This document shows, one piece after another, positions 31,723 to 44,275 of a DNA stretch of 64,000 bases. The stretch is from Hyphodiscus hymeniophilus (Eukaryota > Ascomycota > Leotiomycetes > Helotiales > Hyphodiscaceae), in the NCBI GenBank assembly GCA_016508695.1, contig VNKQ01000002.1:930001-994000 (forward strand), given 5' to 3'. The stretch's first letter is position 1. The number at the start of each line of letters is the position of its first letter. The notes beneath the pieces were generated by a model. That model did no database searches. It was not told where the DNA came from and saw nothing but the letters and a program-made list of their open reading frames with translations. The position numbers were made by a program, and so were the translations under genes.

Positions 31723-34174
31723 ATGAACGATTCTCAACCACATCTGTTCCTCCACCGATATCATCCCCTACGTGATACTCTGGAGGGAGACTTGCTGAGG
31801 CCGTTCACTCGCAGTCTATCAATGTCCATGGCCAGTAATTTGGCTTCTGGAAGCCATAGTACTGGCTCGACGGGAGGAGTCAAGGCGGCGGCACCTTCAA
31901 ATGGCTGGACTCGAAAGGACCGGCCTTGTGATGCTTGCCGGCGGCGCAAGAGTCGATGCATAATACCCGATGGCACCGAAACATGTATGATGTGTCATTC
32001 AAGATCAGAAGAATGTACGTTTGTGCAAAGTCCTCAGAGGAGGAAGAGACGGAAGGTGGACACGGATGAGAATAGCCCTGAGGCGAATAAGCCTAGGTAT
32101 GTAGAACATAGCTGAGTCGAACAAGAATACTAACGTGCTCTTACTCTTAGATCACCCGATGCAGACCGAAGTATGTGATCCTAAAATTATATCACGGTTC
32201 TTTTCTGATGAACTTTCAGATATTCAAGCCAAACCACCACCGATCAACGACTATACGGCTCTCCCAAATTCGCTCCTCAAACAAACTCTCGGTCTTCAGA
32301 ATCGTCAGCATGGTCAGTACCTGGGCCAAACTACAGAGTATGACACTCGTCTTATCAACCTCTCCCCCTTCAATGGAAGAGGAGAATATGTCAGCACTCC
32401 GGGTACACTTCGTCGAGTGAGCCAGAGAACTCATTTTATCATGAAATCCGAAAGCCAGCTTGAAGTTGATGACGAACTAACGAATTTGGATTTGGTGGAA
32501 AGTATTGTGAAGCCACATGGCCGAGCCTTAGTGGATCTTTATTTCCGAATCATTCATCCGAGCTTCCCAATAATGCATAAAAAGGTCTTCCTTGAGAAGT
32601 ATGATCGCACTTACAGAGAGTTCACCCCCCCGGTTTTGGCAGCCGTCTATATTCTAGCTCTCAACTGGTGGTCTTACACCCCGGATCTTGTTAATCTCCC
32701 CAAACCTGATGTTCATAAGCTGGAGAGGCTAGTACCGAAAATGATGGCCGATGTTTTGAACAGGCCCAAACTTTCAACCGTCCAGGCCGGTTTGCTGTTG
32801 CTACAAAGGCCGGATGGAGATTCATGGGCATTGACTGGGCAACTTGTTGCTGTAGCTCAAAATTTAGGACTTCATCTGGACTGTTCTAGGTGGAAAATTC
32901 CTGAATGGGAACGAAGTCTGAGAAAGAGACTTGCGTGGGCTCTATTCATGCAAGATAAATGGGGTGCGCTGATTCATGGACGACCGTCCCTTATACATCG
33001 AAATGATTGGTCTGTAAGACCTGTCGAAACGAGAGACTTTCCAGAGACTGCGGATGATGACGATGACGAGGAAGGAAGTCCTGAGGTCGAGAAAGGGAGG
33101 TTGACATTTGTCTCAATGATTTCGCTGACGGAAATCTTGAATGAGATTCTTGATACATTCTTCACGTTACGAGCTAAAGCGGAACTGGAAGCTGATGTGG
33201 AGAACGCCATGATGGTCACGCTGGAGAAAGCAAAGCCGGTCCAGCTCAAACTGAAGGAGTGGCATTCAACACTACCCCAGGTGCTGGCAATCGGTCAGAA
33301 AAAATCCCGGAAGCTTTCTCCCACAGGTAAGTCCATGCAGTCCTCGGATTGCCAATTATACGGTCATTGATCAGCTTTAGGTTCACTTCATCTGGCATAC
33401 TTCGCAGCAGAGGTAACCCTTCACCGCGCCATAATCCGCTTTGACAGCGGTAGAACGTCCTCCGAACTCCGCACCATCACTCGCTCAGCAGCAAAGATGC
33501 GATTCACTTCTGCCATTGAAATGATCAACAAATTGGAGCCCGCTCATCTCCAAAGCTTTTGGTATTTTGCTTCAAAAGTAAATCTTGCCATAATCGGCAC
33601 ATTTGGAAGCCTCTTATGGGCAACCAGTGACAGTCCCTCTGAAGCAGAATTCTACCGGTCGCAACTTGCCGAATATAGATGGATGTTGAGAGTTAGTTCA
33701 AAAGCGGCTGAATTCATGAAATTCACAGTTGGCATGCTCGATGCTAGTGCGGTGTTCTTGAAAGACAAGGATTCAAAAACCAGTACGCCAACGCTGCTTC
33801 GTGATCAAGCTGGACAAGAGGTACCCAATGGTGAAGTGAAAAATAAGGAACAGAATTTCAGTGTTGATCAAACGATGCAAGATTTTGGAGAGCCGTATTT
33901 TGGGAGTAATGAGGTTTCACCTAGTATTGGAAATTCGACTGAGAATGCTTACCCGTACGACGCGGAATTTGCTGGGTCGGGATTCACGCCCGATACTAGA
34001 CCACCGTGGGCTGGCTTCGCGAACACGGTCGATTTCACGGCTGGGGACGTTCAAGATTGGTCACTTGATCGGTTGTACAATTTTGAGACCATTCAAGGCG
34101 TGGAGGATATCCTGGGAAATCGGAGGATCGTTGAAGAATACGACGAGACGGGAAACAACTTCGCTGGATTCTGA
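31723..34174 (+). CDS. Zn2Cys6 transcription factor with fungal-specific domain
   Basis: Four exons, 31723-32096, 32151-32170, 32220-33326 and 33381-34174, give 764 residues. Near residue 68 is the binuclear zinc cluster CDACRRRKSRC with second half CMMCHSRSEEC (C-x2-C-x6-C-x8-C-x2-C-x6-C), followed by the basic linker RRKRRKVD. The regulatory domain starts near HGRALVDLYFRIIHPSFPIMHK and includes RLAWALFMQDKWGALIHGRPS. Exon 2 is only 20 nt; including it restores frame and yields RSPDADRNIQAKPPP, while reading through the introns gives stops. The codon before this ATG is GTG; ATGs at 31822 or 31828 are possible starts. These factors bind CGG half-sites and control metabolic genes; the targets cannot be told. 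Convergent with the Old Yellow Enzyme gene. Confidence 0.92.
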
Positions 34175-34957
34175 GCTGGAAGATATAACCACATCATTTA
34201 AGCACGCCGATCCAGGAACCAAAGGTATTGAAGTCACGTCGTCAAAGCCATGCAGCACGACTGGCGGCATCAAGCATGCATGAATTACCTATCACATTAC
34301 GAGTTACGAATGCCGACACCGGGTATATCCGTGATAGGCTCGCTCCCTGCCGTAGGTAGCATTGATGGTTCTCAGACACTCCCTATTCGCCGACATGAAC
34401 CGAGGATTAGTACTCGGAGACGCCTCTATAGTCACTTCGCAGTGTTCGTGATGAGCTGGGTAGCGTTGACGTCCAGCACGTCTGCGATGTCGAGGATGTT
34501 GAGTCGAGCGATTCAGAGCTCGCCTCGGTCTAATGTTACCTTGGAACCGCCTCTCGTTGTAAGGGAGGTTGCGCTGGGCTAGTGGGTAGCGTAGGCGAAT
34601 GCTTTCATCACGACATTTTTAGGGCCATCGCAGGGTCATCTCCGTTTGTACGACGGCAAGGAACGGAGAGAGATGAGGAGGAAAGTAGGCTGTATTTGAT
34701 AATAGAGTGATGCTCTGATCTGACAATGCTTAGAATGCTTGTGTTGGTTGAAGAACAGATGCAGAGCTGTAAACTTATACCCAGATTCTCAATTTCACAA
34801 TCTCAAGCTAGAAAAGGCTATACCATGAAGATGCGGGGATATGGTGCAAGTTGGAGTTCAGTCCCCATTCTCGCTTGGCCAAAATTGTCCATTTCCCTGA
34901 GATGCATTGTATGTCCATTTGTATTGCTTCCAATCCCTTATTCTACCAACAAGACTT
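34175..34957. other. Convergent intergenic, 783 bp
   Basis: Between the 3' ends of the Zn2Cys6 regulator and the Old Yellow Enzyme gene. Frames of up to 140 codons overlap the regulator in other frames and look random. Confidence 0.5.
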
Positions 34958-36336
34958 CTACGCTCCATAAGGTTTAGCAGCTTGGCTCAAATCGACATAG
35001 CCATACTCCTTCATTTCCATGTCGTCGCCCTGCTTCTTACCCCAGGCTTCCATGTCTTTCATGAATCCATCCACATTCTTCTGATCGCTGAAATCAACAG
35101 GCTCTTGATCCTTCCCGATTTGGCGAATTTGGGTACCACCGACAACATTCGTCAGACCGAAGTTGTTCTGATCAATCTTCTGCTCAATGGCGCCCGTGAC
35201 CTTGCCTTCGAGAATATCCTTGGGAAGATGCGGTTCCTGGCAGACAGGGCGTGCGAGACCAACGCCATCTACGGTCTCAAGAGCCTTCACCATGGCTCCA
35301 ACAGTCTTGAAGCCACCTGTGATATATGTCTTCGTTTTCGTGAGTGGCTTCACGATGTCTTCTGCGAACTCAAGGAAGAAAGATTCTCTCTTCTTCGTTG
35401 ACTCTTTCTTGTGGTTGAATGCTAGAGATTCGTATGTCCCTCCCGACAGCTCGACGTAATCAAATTTCGCCTTTTCCAGAGCTTCACAGAGAATTTTGGC
35501 TTCTTCTGGAGAGAATCCCTTGTCTTGGAACTCGACCGAGTTGATCTTGATGCCGATGATGAAGTCTTTGCTAACTCGCTTTCTGCACGCCTCTGCAGTC
35601 TCCACAATGATGCGCATTCTATTCTCGAGAGAACCACCATATTTGTCCGTCCGTTTGTTTGTACTTGGAGACAAGAATTGGGCAAATAGGTAGCCGTGGG
35701 CTCCGTGAAGTTCAATGCCGTCAAACCCGGTTTTCTCAAGGTACTCAGCAGCGTGGGCAAATGCGTCGATGATCGCATTGATTTCGTCCTGGGTAGCTGC
35801 ATGAGGCTTGGCAAATTCCATGCCCATAACATTACCTACAACTGTTACTAAATTCCGAGATTCCTGAGGTTATGGATATTACCTTCAAGTTGGACGTCTG
35901 ATGCAGACACAGGGTTTTTCTGGATCCTGCTCTCACATTGGCGTCCTGGATGCGAAACCTGTCCAACAATTAAGCTGCCATGGGCTTTGGCCGCCGACGC
36001 CAGCTCTTTGAAAGCGTCGAATCGAGGCCCAGAGAGCTCCGAATCGCAAGGGATGATTGGGTTGCCCATGGCCTCAAGCTGATCGTAATCAACCATGATG
36101 TTCCCTGTCAGGATCTGACCGAAACCTCCTTCACCCCAGCGCCTATAGACATTGATGAGGTTTTTGGAAGGGATACCTCTTGCTTTGAAGTCCTTTGGAT
36201 CCCAAGATGAGATACGTTCTGTCATAGCTGCTTTCAGAAAGCGATTCTTGGCGGTCTTGCCAGAGAACTCAAACTTGAGAGGCTTGCCCAGAGGGGAAGC
36301 ATCCGAGCTGTCAGAATGGAATCGTGCTGGTGCCAT
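34958..36336 (-). CDS. NADH:flavin oxidoreductase, Old Yellow Enzyme family
   Basis: Two exons, 36336-35883 and 35835-34958, give 443 residues; the 47-nt intron is in phase 1 and restores DVQLEGNVMGMEFAKPHA. The FMN-binding TIM barrel is clear: KNRFLKAAMTERIS at the first strand, GNIMVDYDQLEAMGNP, LIVGQVSHPGRQ, the catalytic region GFDGIELHGAHGYLFAQFLS with NKRTDKYGGSLENRMRI, and the late strand KTYITGGFKTVGAMVKAL plus GVGLARPVCQEP. Such enzymes reduce activated C=C bonds with NAD(P)H. The frame would extend to a TTG at 36345, but the first ATG is at 36336. On the coding strand a TATA-like ATATAATA lies about 80 bp upstream. It is not beside recognisable secondary-metabolism genes, so a detoxification or general redox role is as likely. 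Confidence 0.92.
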
Positions 36337-37191
36337 TGTGTACAAAGAAAGGTCTTGTTATTTGATTAGAAGAATTACGGATTTTGGAGAATGCCTGACG
36401 GACCTCTACGTTATTATATTTAATCCGCCTCGAGATTTGTTAGCTCAGACGTCAGTAGGACTAGTGATGCAACGCCCTAGAACCGTTCTAATAAGAAACT
36501 TCAGCCTCATAGGGAGTGCCATTGCCACTCGATCGATGATGCTATCTTTTTCTTTCTGTGGGGAGAAAGTTCGGTATGTTTGAAATGTTTGAAAAGAAAT
36601 CCGCCAATTCGGACCAGTGAAGACAAACGTCATGTTGTGGAAAGTCGAATTGTCCAATCATGATACTAGTTTTTGCAGGATTGTTTGGTGGTTGGAGCAC
36701 CAGAAGGTTACAAAATGACGAAAGGGAAGCGAGGAAGCTCTGGGCCTCGGCTACCCGGCTACTAACCAACGAGGTGCTTTGCTTATAAATTTCAAGGGAA
36801 GTGTTATAGCAGCAACACGTGACTGCATCTTCTCCGGCTTATTGGACTTTGGGATCTGAAAATAGAAATCCGCGGAAAAGGATTCGAAAATAAATGGACT
36901 TCCATTGTCAAGAAATATAACTTTTGAAGATATAAGAAACTCCCTTGGTATCAAGCGGTCACCTCTGGCGCGTGATTACAAGATCTTGGTCATCGATTAG
37001 AGTTCTTCTCTCCCACCATGGGTGGCTCCGAAGCCGAAACCCATCCTCCCACCAGTCAGTCCCTTTGCCAATTGCTGACTCGGTATCCCCATTGCTCAGT
37101 CATCCTCTCTCCGGTCTTCTACCAGAACCACCACCACAAGCAATAATAAAACTCTCCACCTTCATGTGTCTTCAATCCTCTAACAACCACA
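36337..37191. other. Divergent intergenic, 855 bp
   Basis: Upstream regions of the Old Yellow Enzyme gene and RIB1. No coding frame, repeat or RNA gene is apparent. Confidence 0.5.
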
Positions 37192-38437
37192 ATGCCCGAC
37201 TTACATTCACCCGCTTGGCCCTCCCACCCTCACAATGAACCCCACTTCTCCCACCCCGACGCCCACGAAGAAGACGACACAGTTCCCAAGCTCCCACCCT
37301 TCTACTCCCCGCGCCCTATCCCCGTCTCGCGGGCAATATCCGAGCTCGATCTCAACAGTCTGAGCATCCACCGCTCTCTGTCCTCGAACTCCATCCACGA
37401 GACGACCGACCTCCCCGGGCTCGTCTCCCCTCAATTCACCCCACCCTCGACCCCCGGAATCTCGACACCCTCCTCTCACATCGACTCCCATCCGCTGCCA
37501 AAGTCTGTTCCAGTAGACTCCAGTACCTCCAATGGCGGCTGCGGTTCTAAAAAGCCTCGTCTGCTCCCCCGCCTTCCGGATGTGAATTGTGTTGTTCGTG
37601 CCCGGATCCCGACGACGACCGGCACGGAGATGTTTCTGCATCTGTACCAGAATAGCGAGGATAATAAAGAGCACTTGGCGATCGTGTTCGGGAATGGGAT
37701 TCGGAGCACGAGTCTGGATCGTGTGAGGGAAGGAGAGACGGAGATGGATCGGTTGATTCGAGGCGCTTATACAGGACGTTTATACCCTGGCCGAACGACC
37801 AGTCGGTTAGCAGAGAAGGAGGGAGAAATAGGCTGCCAGGACGGCGCGGACGAACGGAAGGCCGCGCCATTAGTGAGGATTCATTCGGAGTGCTATACCG
37901 GCGAAACAGTTTGGAGCGCGCGCTGTGATTGCGGGGAGCAGCTTGATGAAGCGGCGCGGTTAATGTCTTTACCTGGATCCGAGGGCGGGGTTATCATATA
38001 TTTGAGGCAAGAAGGAAGGGGGATCGGATTGGGCGAGAAATTGAAGGCTTATAACCTGCAAGATCTGGGATCGGATACTGTGGAGGCGAATCTATTGCTG
38101 AGACATCCTGCCGATGCGAGGAGTTATGGGTTGGCGACCGCGATGTTGGTTGATCTTGGGGTACATGATGTCAGGCTTTTGACGAATAATCCGGACAAAG
38201 TCAGGGCGGTGGAGGGGCCAAATAGAGAGGTTGTGGTCAAGGAAAGAGTGGCTATGATTCCGCTTGCTTGGAAGCTGGGGAAGAATGGAACGGGCGGGAT
38301 CAGGAGTGAGGAAGTTGGGGGATATCTGAAGACAAAGGTACGTTTTACTTGTCAACGGTCTTTATCTTTAGTCATAAGCTGACAAGAAGTAGATTGAGAA
38401 AATGGGGCATATGCTACAGATGGGAGAAGGATCTTGA
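37192..38437 (+). CDS. RIB1: GTP cyclohydrolase II (riboflavin synthesis)
   Basis: Two exons, 37192-38337 and 38393-38437, give 396 residues. The first 125 residues are disordered (P/S/H-rich), as in other filamentous fungi. The catalytic domain has the zinc site HSECYTGETVWSARCDCGEQ with Cys234, Cys245 and Cys247, the GTP-binding block YLRQEGRGIGLGEKLKAYN, DTVEANLLL, and RLLTNNPDKVRAVEG. Intron 1 is followed by a 15-codon exon ending GHMLQMGEGS, the normal end of fungal RIB1 proteins. The enzyme opens the imidazole ring of GTP, releasing formate and pyrophosphate, the first committed step of riboflavin and hence FMN/FAD synthesis. Without splicing the frame would run into the intron and end at 38382 with an unrelated tail. 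Confidence 0.96.
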
Positions 38438-38843
38438 AGCCCTATTTCACAAGATACGATGCCAAATCAAGCCGATATCCCGTTCAACTCAATAGCCAGG
38501 ATAGCGGAGCCGAGGAAAAGGGAAGGCTTTAAAGACCTGCATAAATCCTAGAATCCTGTTTCGGTCTGATCAATTGGAGTCAAACGGTGGCACATAGAGT
38601 CTTGGATTGACGGGCATATTCGGGCCATTTCCATACGGTACCAATCGGAGAAAGTCTTCCATGCTCTGTCAATGGTATGAGACAGATCTCGATACCATAT
38701 ATCGGGTACAAAAGGACATAAAAAGTATATATCAAATATATTCAATTGCCTACTGTGTATCTACTATCTACATGCTTCTTACAACCACCATCGCTCTACA
38801 TTGATTAACCGATCGCTGGGAGAAGTTCGTCCTGAAGAACAAT
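38438..38843. other. Convergent intergenic, 406 bp
   Basis: Between the 3' ends of RIB1 and the permease gene; nothing recognised. Confidence 0.5.
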
Positions 38844-40637
38844 TCATTTCTTTTCCTCTCTGCCCTCAGTAAAAAGCTCTGGCTCAGCAGATTCCAGTGC
38901 ACCGGGTTCGGTTGGATCCACACCCAACCGTTCAGCCTCTTGAATCTCCTTCATTGGGCCGACGAACCACTTGCGAGCCCACAAAACCCAAGCTGTCAAA
39001 CTGAAGATCGCAATGATACCCACAGCGACAACGGTGTAGTTGATGGTCTGAGAGGTCACAGGATTCGTCGTTGGTAGACAGAAGATAATTGTAATAAAAG
39101 CAATCCAGCAAACAGCAACCAACGCAACAATTCTGCTCATGAATCCCAGGTTGAAAGGCCCCTTCTTGAACGTCTTCGGGTAGATAAGTCCAATAAGGAT
39201 AGGAATCCCGTAGGAGATGTATAATCCGATTGTAGCGATGGAGGTAGCGGCTGCGAAGGCGACGCTTGATCCTAGGGAAGGAAGGGCGAGGCAGAATGAG
39301 AGGAATGCTGCAAGCCAGACGGTACGGACTGGGGACCGGAAACGATCGTCAACCTTGTGGAAAAAGTGTGGCTACGAGCAGGATTAATTACAAGGACTTT
39401 AGATTGAACGGGAGGGGCACAAACAATTCCTCCATCACGAGAGAACGCAAACATCATCCTTGAGTTTGAAGTCATGGAGAAGAGGCCACAATGCCAGACG
39501 CAGATCATGACCAGACACATCAGGACTACAGCTCCATCATCTCCGAAGACATCGATGAATATTTGGAGTACAGGTTGTCCGACGTCACTTGAGACCGTAC
39601 CGTCGAAATCTTGGATACTGAAGAGGAACGAGAGGAGCACGAAGAGACCGAAAAGAGACGAGAATCCAACAGATGATATAACGCCAAGCGGTGCACTCCA
39701 AGATGCTTTCCTCGTCTCTTCAGACAAATGCGCAGAGGCGTCAAATCCCGTCAAGGTATACTGTGACATCAAAGCTCCGCAACAAGCTAGATATGCTGGA
39801 GAAGCTCTAACGCTCCATCCTACATCTGGAGCCACACCTGTTCCATCGTAGAAGGTCGCAAAGACGAATTTCGCACTTTGATGTGTTGGAGCTTTCGCTA
39901 GGACTGCGATAGCGATTGCAGTGACACCCGCTGAGTGTAGAAGGATGGAAGTATTGTTTAGATAGCGGAGGATGTGTACACCGAAGGTATTAACAGTGCC
40001 ATGAGATATCAGGACTGCGGCATAGATACCAATTGTCTTTCCAGCTGTGGGAGTATAGGATGATTTGACGGTTGCAGTTGTCGAGATGAGCCCAGCGAGA
40101 CCGAAGGAGATACCCGTTGTTACAGCGACTTGGCCAAGGAAGTTGAACCTATTTCTACTTTGAGCCTATGCATTGTAAGTGGGGAGAGGGGTATCTACCA
40201 GCCAGTGATCCAAGCTGCGAATGCAGAGTGCTTAGGAGGTGCCAGAATGGCTGCCCAGTAGTATGGCCCTCCAGCTGTTGGGATAGCACTGACAATCTCG
40301 GCCATGCCCAGAGCAACGAACATCGTGAAGAACGAAACAACTATCCAGCCGACTGACATAACTCCCGGACCACCAGTGACAAGGCCATATTCGAAAAGAG
40401 TCGTGATACCTGTAATGACTGACTTTGCGACAAACACATTAGCAAGGAGTTCAGCCAAAGAGGAACGCGGAGGAAGCATACAATGATAGAGAAAGAGATG
40501 CCAAAGTTATGCATCAATCCCCAGTCGCGCTTCAATTCTTGTTTATAACCAAACTCAGCCAGGACTTCCTCGTCATGTTCCTCCCCCTTTGAGGCCCTCG
40601 ATGCCCGTCGCTCAACAGGGTGACCGTTTTCTTCCAT
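38844..40637 (-). CDS. Amino-acid/GABA permease (APC superfamily)
   Basis: Four exons, 40637-40482, 40422-40199, 40148-39425 and 39371-38844, give 543 residues, the usual size. About 12 membrane helices are present. Family motifs: GYKQELKRDWGLMHNFGISFSII before helix 1, VMSVGWIVVSFFTMFVALGMAEI, SAIPTAGGPYYWAA, LTGFDASAHLSEET with the helix-8 acidic signature, and SRMMFAFSRDGGIP. The N- and C-terminal tails are cytosolic and acidic (EELFTEGREEKK-type end). Closest known types are Uga4/Bat1-like transporters for GABA, choline or other amino compounds at the plasma membrane or vacuole. Intron 3 uses GTTTGT; all joints keep frame. The substrate cannot be decided from sequence by eye. Confidence 0.93.
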
Positions 40638-41411
40638 ATTTCACGGCGGATATTTTGCCGACCTGATTCGTCTTTCTGCTTCCCTCGACTCTCTTGACTC
40701 TGCTCGAAAATGGATACAGATAGAACACCGGCAGTTCTCAGGAAACGACAACATGCCACACCCGGCAACGCCGAGCTCTTATAAAGCTCCCATGTCCTCT
40801 GGCATCCGGGACCGTGGCTAGAATTGGACGAACTGATTGCCAACCCTGTCAGCCTCGCGGCGGGCTGCGATAAGAGAACCCTTGCCGACCATTTGCAGCT
40901 TTTGCGTTGTTATTGGTCATTTTGTTGATAGCACTGTTGGCATTCTGATAGTATGAGCCGGCATAGATACGCAAGCAGCGATCCTTGTAGGAAGGGATGT
41001 GATTCACCAGGCTTGGTGAATGCTGGGACTGCCTCCTTACGTAAGATGCTGTGGGAGGCCCAATGGCTGAGGGGAGAATTCCACTGTTGGCATTGACCCT
41101 TGGCGGGGAAGCTAGAAGAGGCCTGGAAGGTCGATGTGACACTTCCCTGGCAGGTGACTGAAAGGCAAGGTACGGGTTAGAATTGCTTGTTTGAGAACTT
41201 GAAACGATTGTACGGAGCGTACGGGCGGTACGAGTATGCCATAAGAATTGCAGGATAAGATCGGCTTCGTGAGCGGGTTGTCTGTGAAGGAAATGTCCTT
41301 CTGTATCAGACTTCAAATCACAGATATCCTCCAAACAATTGGTAATGAAGACATACGATCTGAAGTGATAATACGGTGTCTTAAAGCCGCTATTGATTTT
41401 CTTCCGTTCAT
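40638..41411. other. Intergenic, 774 bp
   Basis: Upstream region of the permease and 3' end of PMI1. A 201-codon minus frame (40849-41454) starts at TTG, overlaps PMI1 in another frame and has no early ATG, so I do not call it. Confidence 0.5.
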
Positions 41412-42815
41412 TCAGAGCTTTTGCTTCCCCTCTTCCTTGCCTTGCAATTCGCAAAACGCCTTGAATGTTGTGAACTCCTCGTCTTCGCTTTCCAGAACCA
41501 CCTCAGCCGTTGCCCCGACGAAATAGACGTATCCAGGCTTTACTTCTTCTACCTTTGGTCCAACGCTAATCTTTCCATTTCCCGAAGTACAGATAAAAAT
41601 GCTCGGGCCAGCAATCTGCTCGAACGTTGCTTTCGCCCCTTTCTTTCTCAGATCCGTCTTCACAACACTGAATTCGTCGATAGGAGGATCATAAAGAATA
41701 GCTTGAGATCCTGAGGAGTATGCCGCGGCGTTCAATGTAGCATATGGATAATCGACAGGCTCCATCTTCTGCTCTGATATTGGCGCATACGAATAGGTTA
41801 ACATCGAAATAAGGGTATCGACATCCTTGAACTTCGGTGTAAACCCGGCTCGTACAACATTGTCTGATGCAGCCATACATTCAATGATATCACCGCTCAG
41901 GTAGGCGTGAATATCGTCCGCCTTGAGGAACATAGCTTCCCCGACTTCCAACTTGACGTAATTGAGGAAGAAGAGAACGAACAGTCCAATATCGCCGGGG
42001 AATTGCTCGTTCAGTCGAACAACAAGGTCCGCAAGCTCCTTTCCATCATTTGACGGCCCTCCACCACCTGCGAATTCCGATCCTTCCTTCTTTGCGGATT
42101 CGATCAGCTCTTTAGTGGCTGCCTCAATGTCTTGCTTCTTCGACTTCATCAACGAACCAAAGGCTTTTTGTAGCGCCTTCTTGTTTTTCTCTTCATCCTC
42201 CTTCTTTCCGGATGATTCCTGCCCCTTTACGGCTGACTGGTATGCTTCTGCCTCCGAATCTCCAACTAGCTTCTTTAGTGATGGTACCGTGGACAAGAAA
42301 TGCGATATCTCAGCAAGAGGTCGGAAGCCACACAAGCCATCAAATGGAGTGATAGCAATTGTCATCTCAGGTTTGTGGTTGTCGTCTGGATAGTTCTTGC
42401 TATCCTTCTTGTGTAGTTGCTCTGCAAGCTTCTTATTTGGATGTGCTTGAATGCTGAGCGCTTTCCCAATAGAGAGGACTTTGAAAAGGAACGGTAGTTT
42501 GTGCTCGAACTTCTCGCCGACTTCTTTTGACATGAGAGCTTGGTTGTCTTGTACGAGGTCGAGAAGAGTTCGTTTCGTGAAGACATCCTTGGAAGGATTC
42601 GCGGGATGTGTACCCATCCATAGCTAGAAAATGTAAGTGGGTATGGAACGCTGCTCTGTGCTTGGATTTACCTCTGCATATGGTTTGTCTTCTTGAATCT
42701 GGAAATCATCTGTGGGTGTTGCAGCAGCAAATTTGGCGGCAGCTGAGTCCTTCCCAAACTTTCCCCAGTCGTAGCTATTTACTCCGCATTGGAGCCTAAT
42801 TAATGGAACTTGCAT
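41412..42815 (-). CDS. PMI1: Mannose-6-phosphate isomerase
   Basis: Two exons, 42815-42672 and 42623-41412, give 451 residues. The start MQVPLIRLQCGVNSYDWGK and ELWMGTHPANPS across the intron are conserved in type I enzymes. Zinc ligands are visible in SIQAHPNK (residues about 106-111) and DDNHKPEM (His131, Glu134), and the third histidine in the conserved segment DDIHAYLSGDIIECMAASDN, which also carries active-site residues. The C-terminal cupin-like part includes GPKVEEVKPGYVYFVGATAEV. The enzyme interconverts fructose-6-P and mannose-6-P and supplies GDP-mannose for protein glycosylation and cell-wall mannan. The first in-frame ATG at 42923 gives a random-looking leader, so 42815 is chosen. 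Divergent from SGF29. Confidence 0.97.
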
Positions 42816-43269
42816 GCTGAATGGCGATGTATCTGAGTCGTAGATGGACGACAAGAATGAAAACTGTCTTTTCCAAACATTCCAAGAGGCTTCGTTACCC
42901 CACGTCACACAATAGAACCCCACCTAAATAAGCTTCCGCGCTAAGAGCAGGCTGAGATTCTGCCTTGGACTTTTGAATTGTTCCCATCCTTCCTTCACAA
43001 TAATCAATTTCTATCTTCACGAGGAAGGAGCGGTTCACCCCATAACCCAACTTTAGTAAGTCAATATGGAACCCGTATTGTTGCCCAATACCTCAATTTA
43101 CTTTCAGAGTGCAATAGCTAATATGCCCAATTCAAAAGAATTACAGCCGGATTCGTCCCAAGGATTTGACCAATCCTTCGATCCCTCCAAACCCAGAATT
43201 CGTCGACCACCTATACGATATAGAAGCCCACACATTGGCTCCACTCTTAATACGCATACACCAGAGATC
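42816..43269. promoter_or_regulatory. Divergent upstream region PMI1 / SGF29
   Basis: A 454-bp stretch with both promoters. In-frame ATGs upstream of the chosen SGF29 start (43066 and 43123) fall here; the peptide they would add is not typical of the family. Confidence 0.5.
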
Positions 43270-44275
43270 ATGTCACAACGAAATCGCAACCCCCGGGATC
43301 GGGCACGAAATACCGGCCATGACAACGGTGAGGAGACTGCCCTTTGGAACGAAATACGAGATAAGGCCAATAAACTTGCCGCTCTCGAAGCTAAGTCGCA
43401 AGAGATCAATTCGCAAATCTTCGCGATGGAGCTGATGTTCGACACGAGACAGAAGAACGAAGGAATCAGTGAGCAGCTCGAGGTCCCAAAATATCCAGGT
43501 GCTAACTTTACTAGAACCTTCGCTCTCAGAACTTAATCAATTGGATCAGCTATATAGAACCAATGTCAAGATCACAGACGAGGCGAAAGAAATGTTGAGC
43601 GACGGGCTCACGGACAAAATACAAATATTGCAGGGGCTGGTATCTCACAACGAGCAGGAGGCATCAGCGCGAGCTTCGAATTCGCGAGACTCACATTCAC
43701 GATCTGCTATGGACTTGGATGGATCTGTCGATTCTCCGGGTCCATCGCCCGCTGAGAATAAGCACGTCCGAAAGCTTGGTGCTGGCAGACCAAGCAGCCA
43801 ACCGCCGAGAGACAAGGAAAAAGATACCTCTGAGCCTAACGAGCCGAGCAACAACCCAGGCAGAACCAAGATTACCTTCGCTTTGGGAGCAGAAGTTGCT
43901 TTCAAACCGAAGATACAAAATCAGACCGAGGAGCACGACTGGATTCAGGGGATCGTGGTAAAGGTTATTGGAGAGGGCAAGAGTCGGCGCTACGATGTGC
44001 AAGATCCTTTCCCGGACGACCCTACCAAACCTGGAGTTGTATACAGATCATCTGCATCTTCCATGGTTCCCATTCCGCCTAGTGGGTCTCCCCTGGGACC
44101 TTACGAAGTGGGCAAGCAAGTTCTTGCTCTGTACCCGGAGACCACAACTTTCTATCGTGCCGAGGTAAAGGCCATGCAGGAGACTGGGTCAAAAGTACAA
44201 CTACTTTTTGAGGATGATGCGCAAGGCGCTTTGCGAATTGTTGATCGAAGATTCGTGTTGGATCACAAGGGATAG
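43270..44275 (+). CDS. SGF29: SAGA-associated factor 29, tandem Tudor reader
   Basis: Two exons, 43270-43468 and 43515-44275, joined in phase 1 across a 46-nt intron, give 319 residues. Splicing produces NEGIKPSLSELNQLDQLYR, the conserved helical part. Residues about 165-319 are the SGF29 C-terminal domain with two Tudor folds: ALGAEVAFKPK, DWIQGIVVKVIGEGKSRRYDVQDP, and GKQVLALYPETTTFYRAEVKA, ending LLFEDDAQGALRIVDRRFVLDHKG. The aromatic residues of the methyl-lysine pocket lie in the YDVQDP and ALYPETTTFYRA segments. SGF29 reads H3K4me2/3 and brings the SAGA acetyltransferase module to active promoters. The start MSQRNRNPRDRARNT fits the family; longer in-frame starts exist. Confidence 0.93.

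Noticed and set aside
40849..41454. 201-codon minus-strand frame downstream of PMI1
   Set aside because: It begins at TTG inside the PMI1 coding region, has no ATG until near its end, and shows no domain or splice-linked exon.
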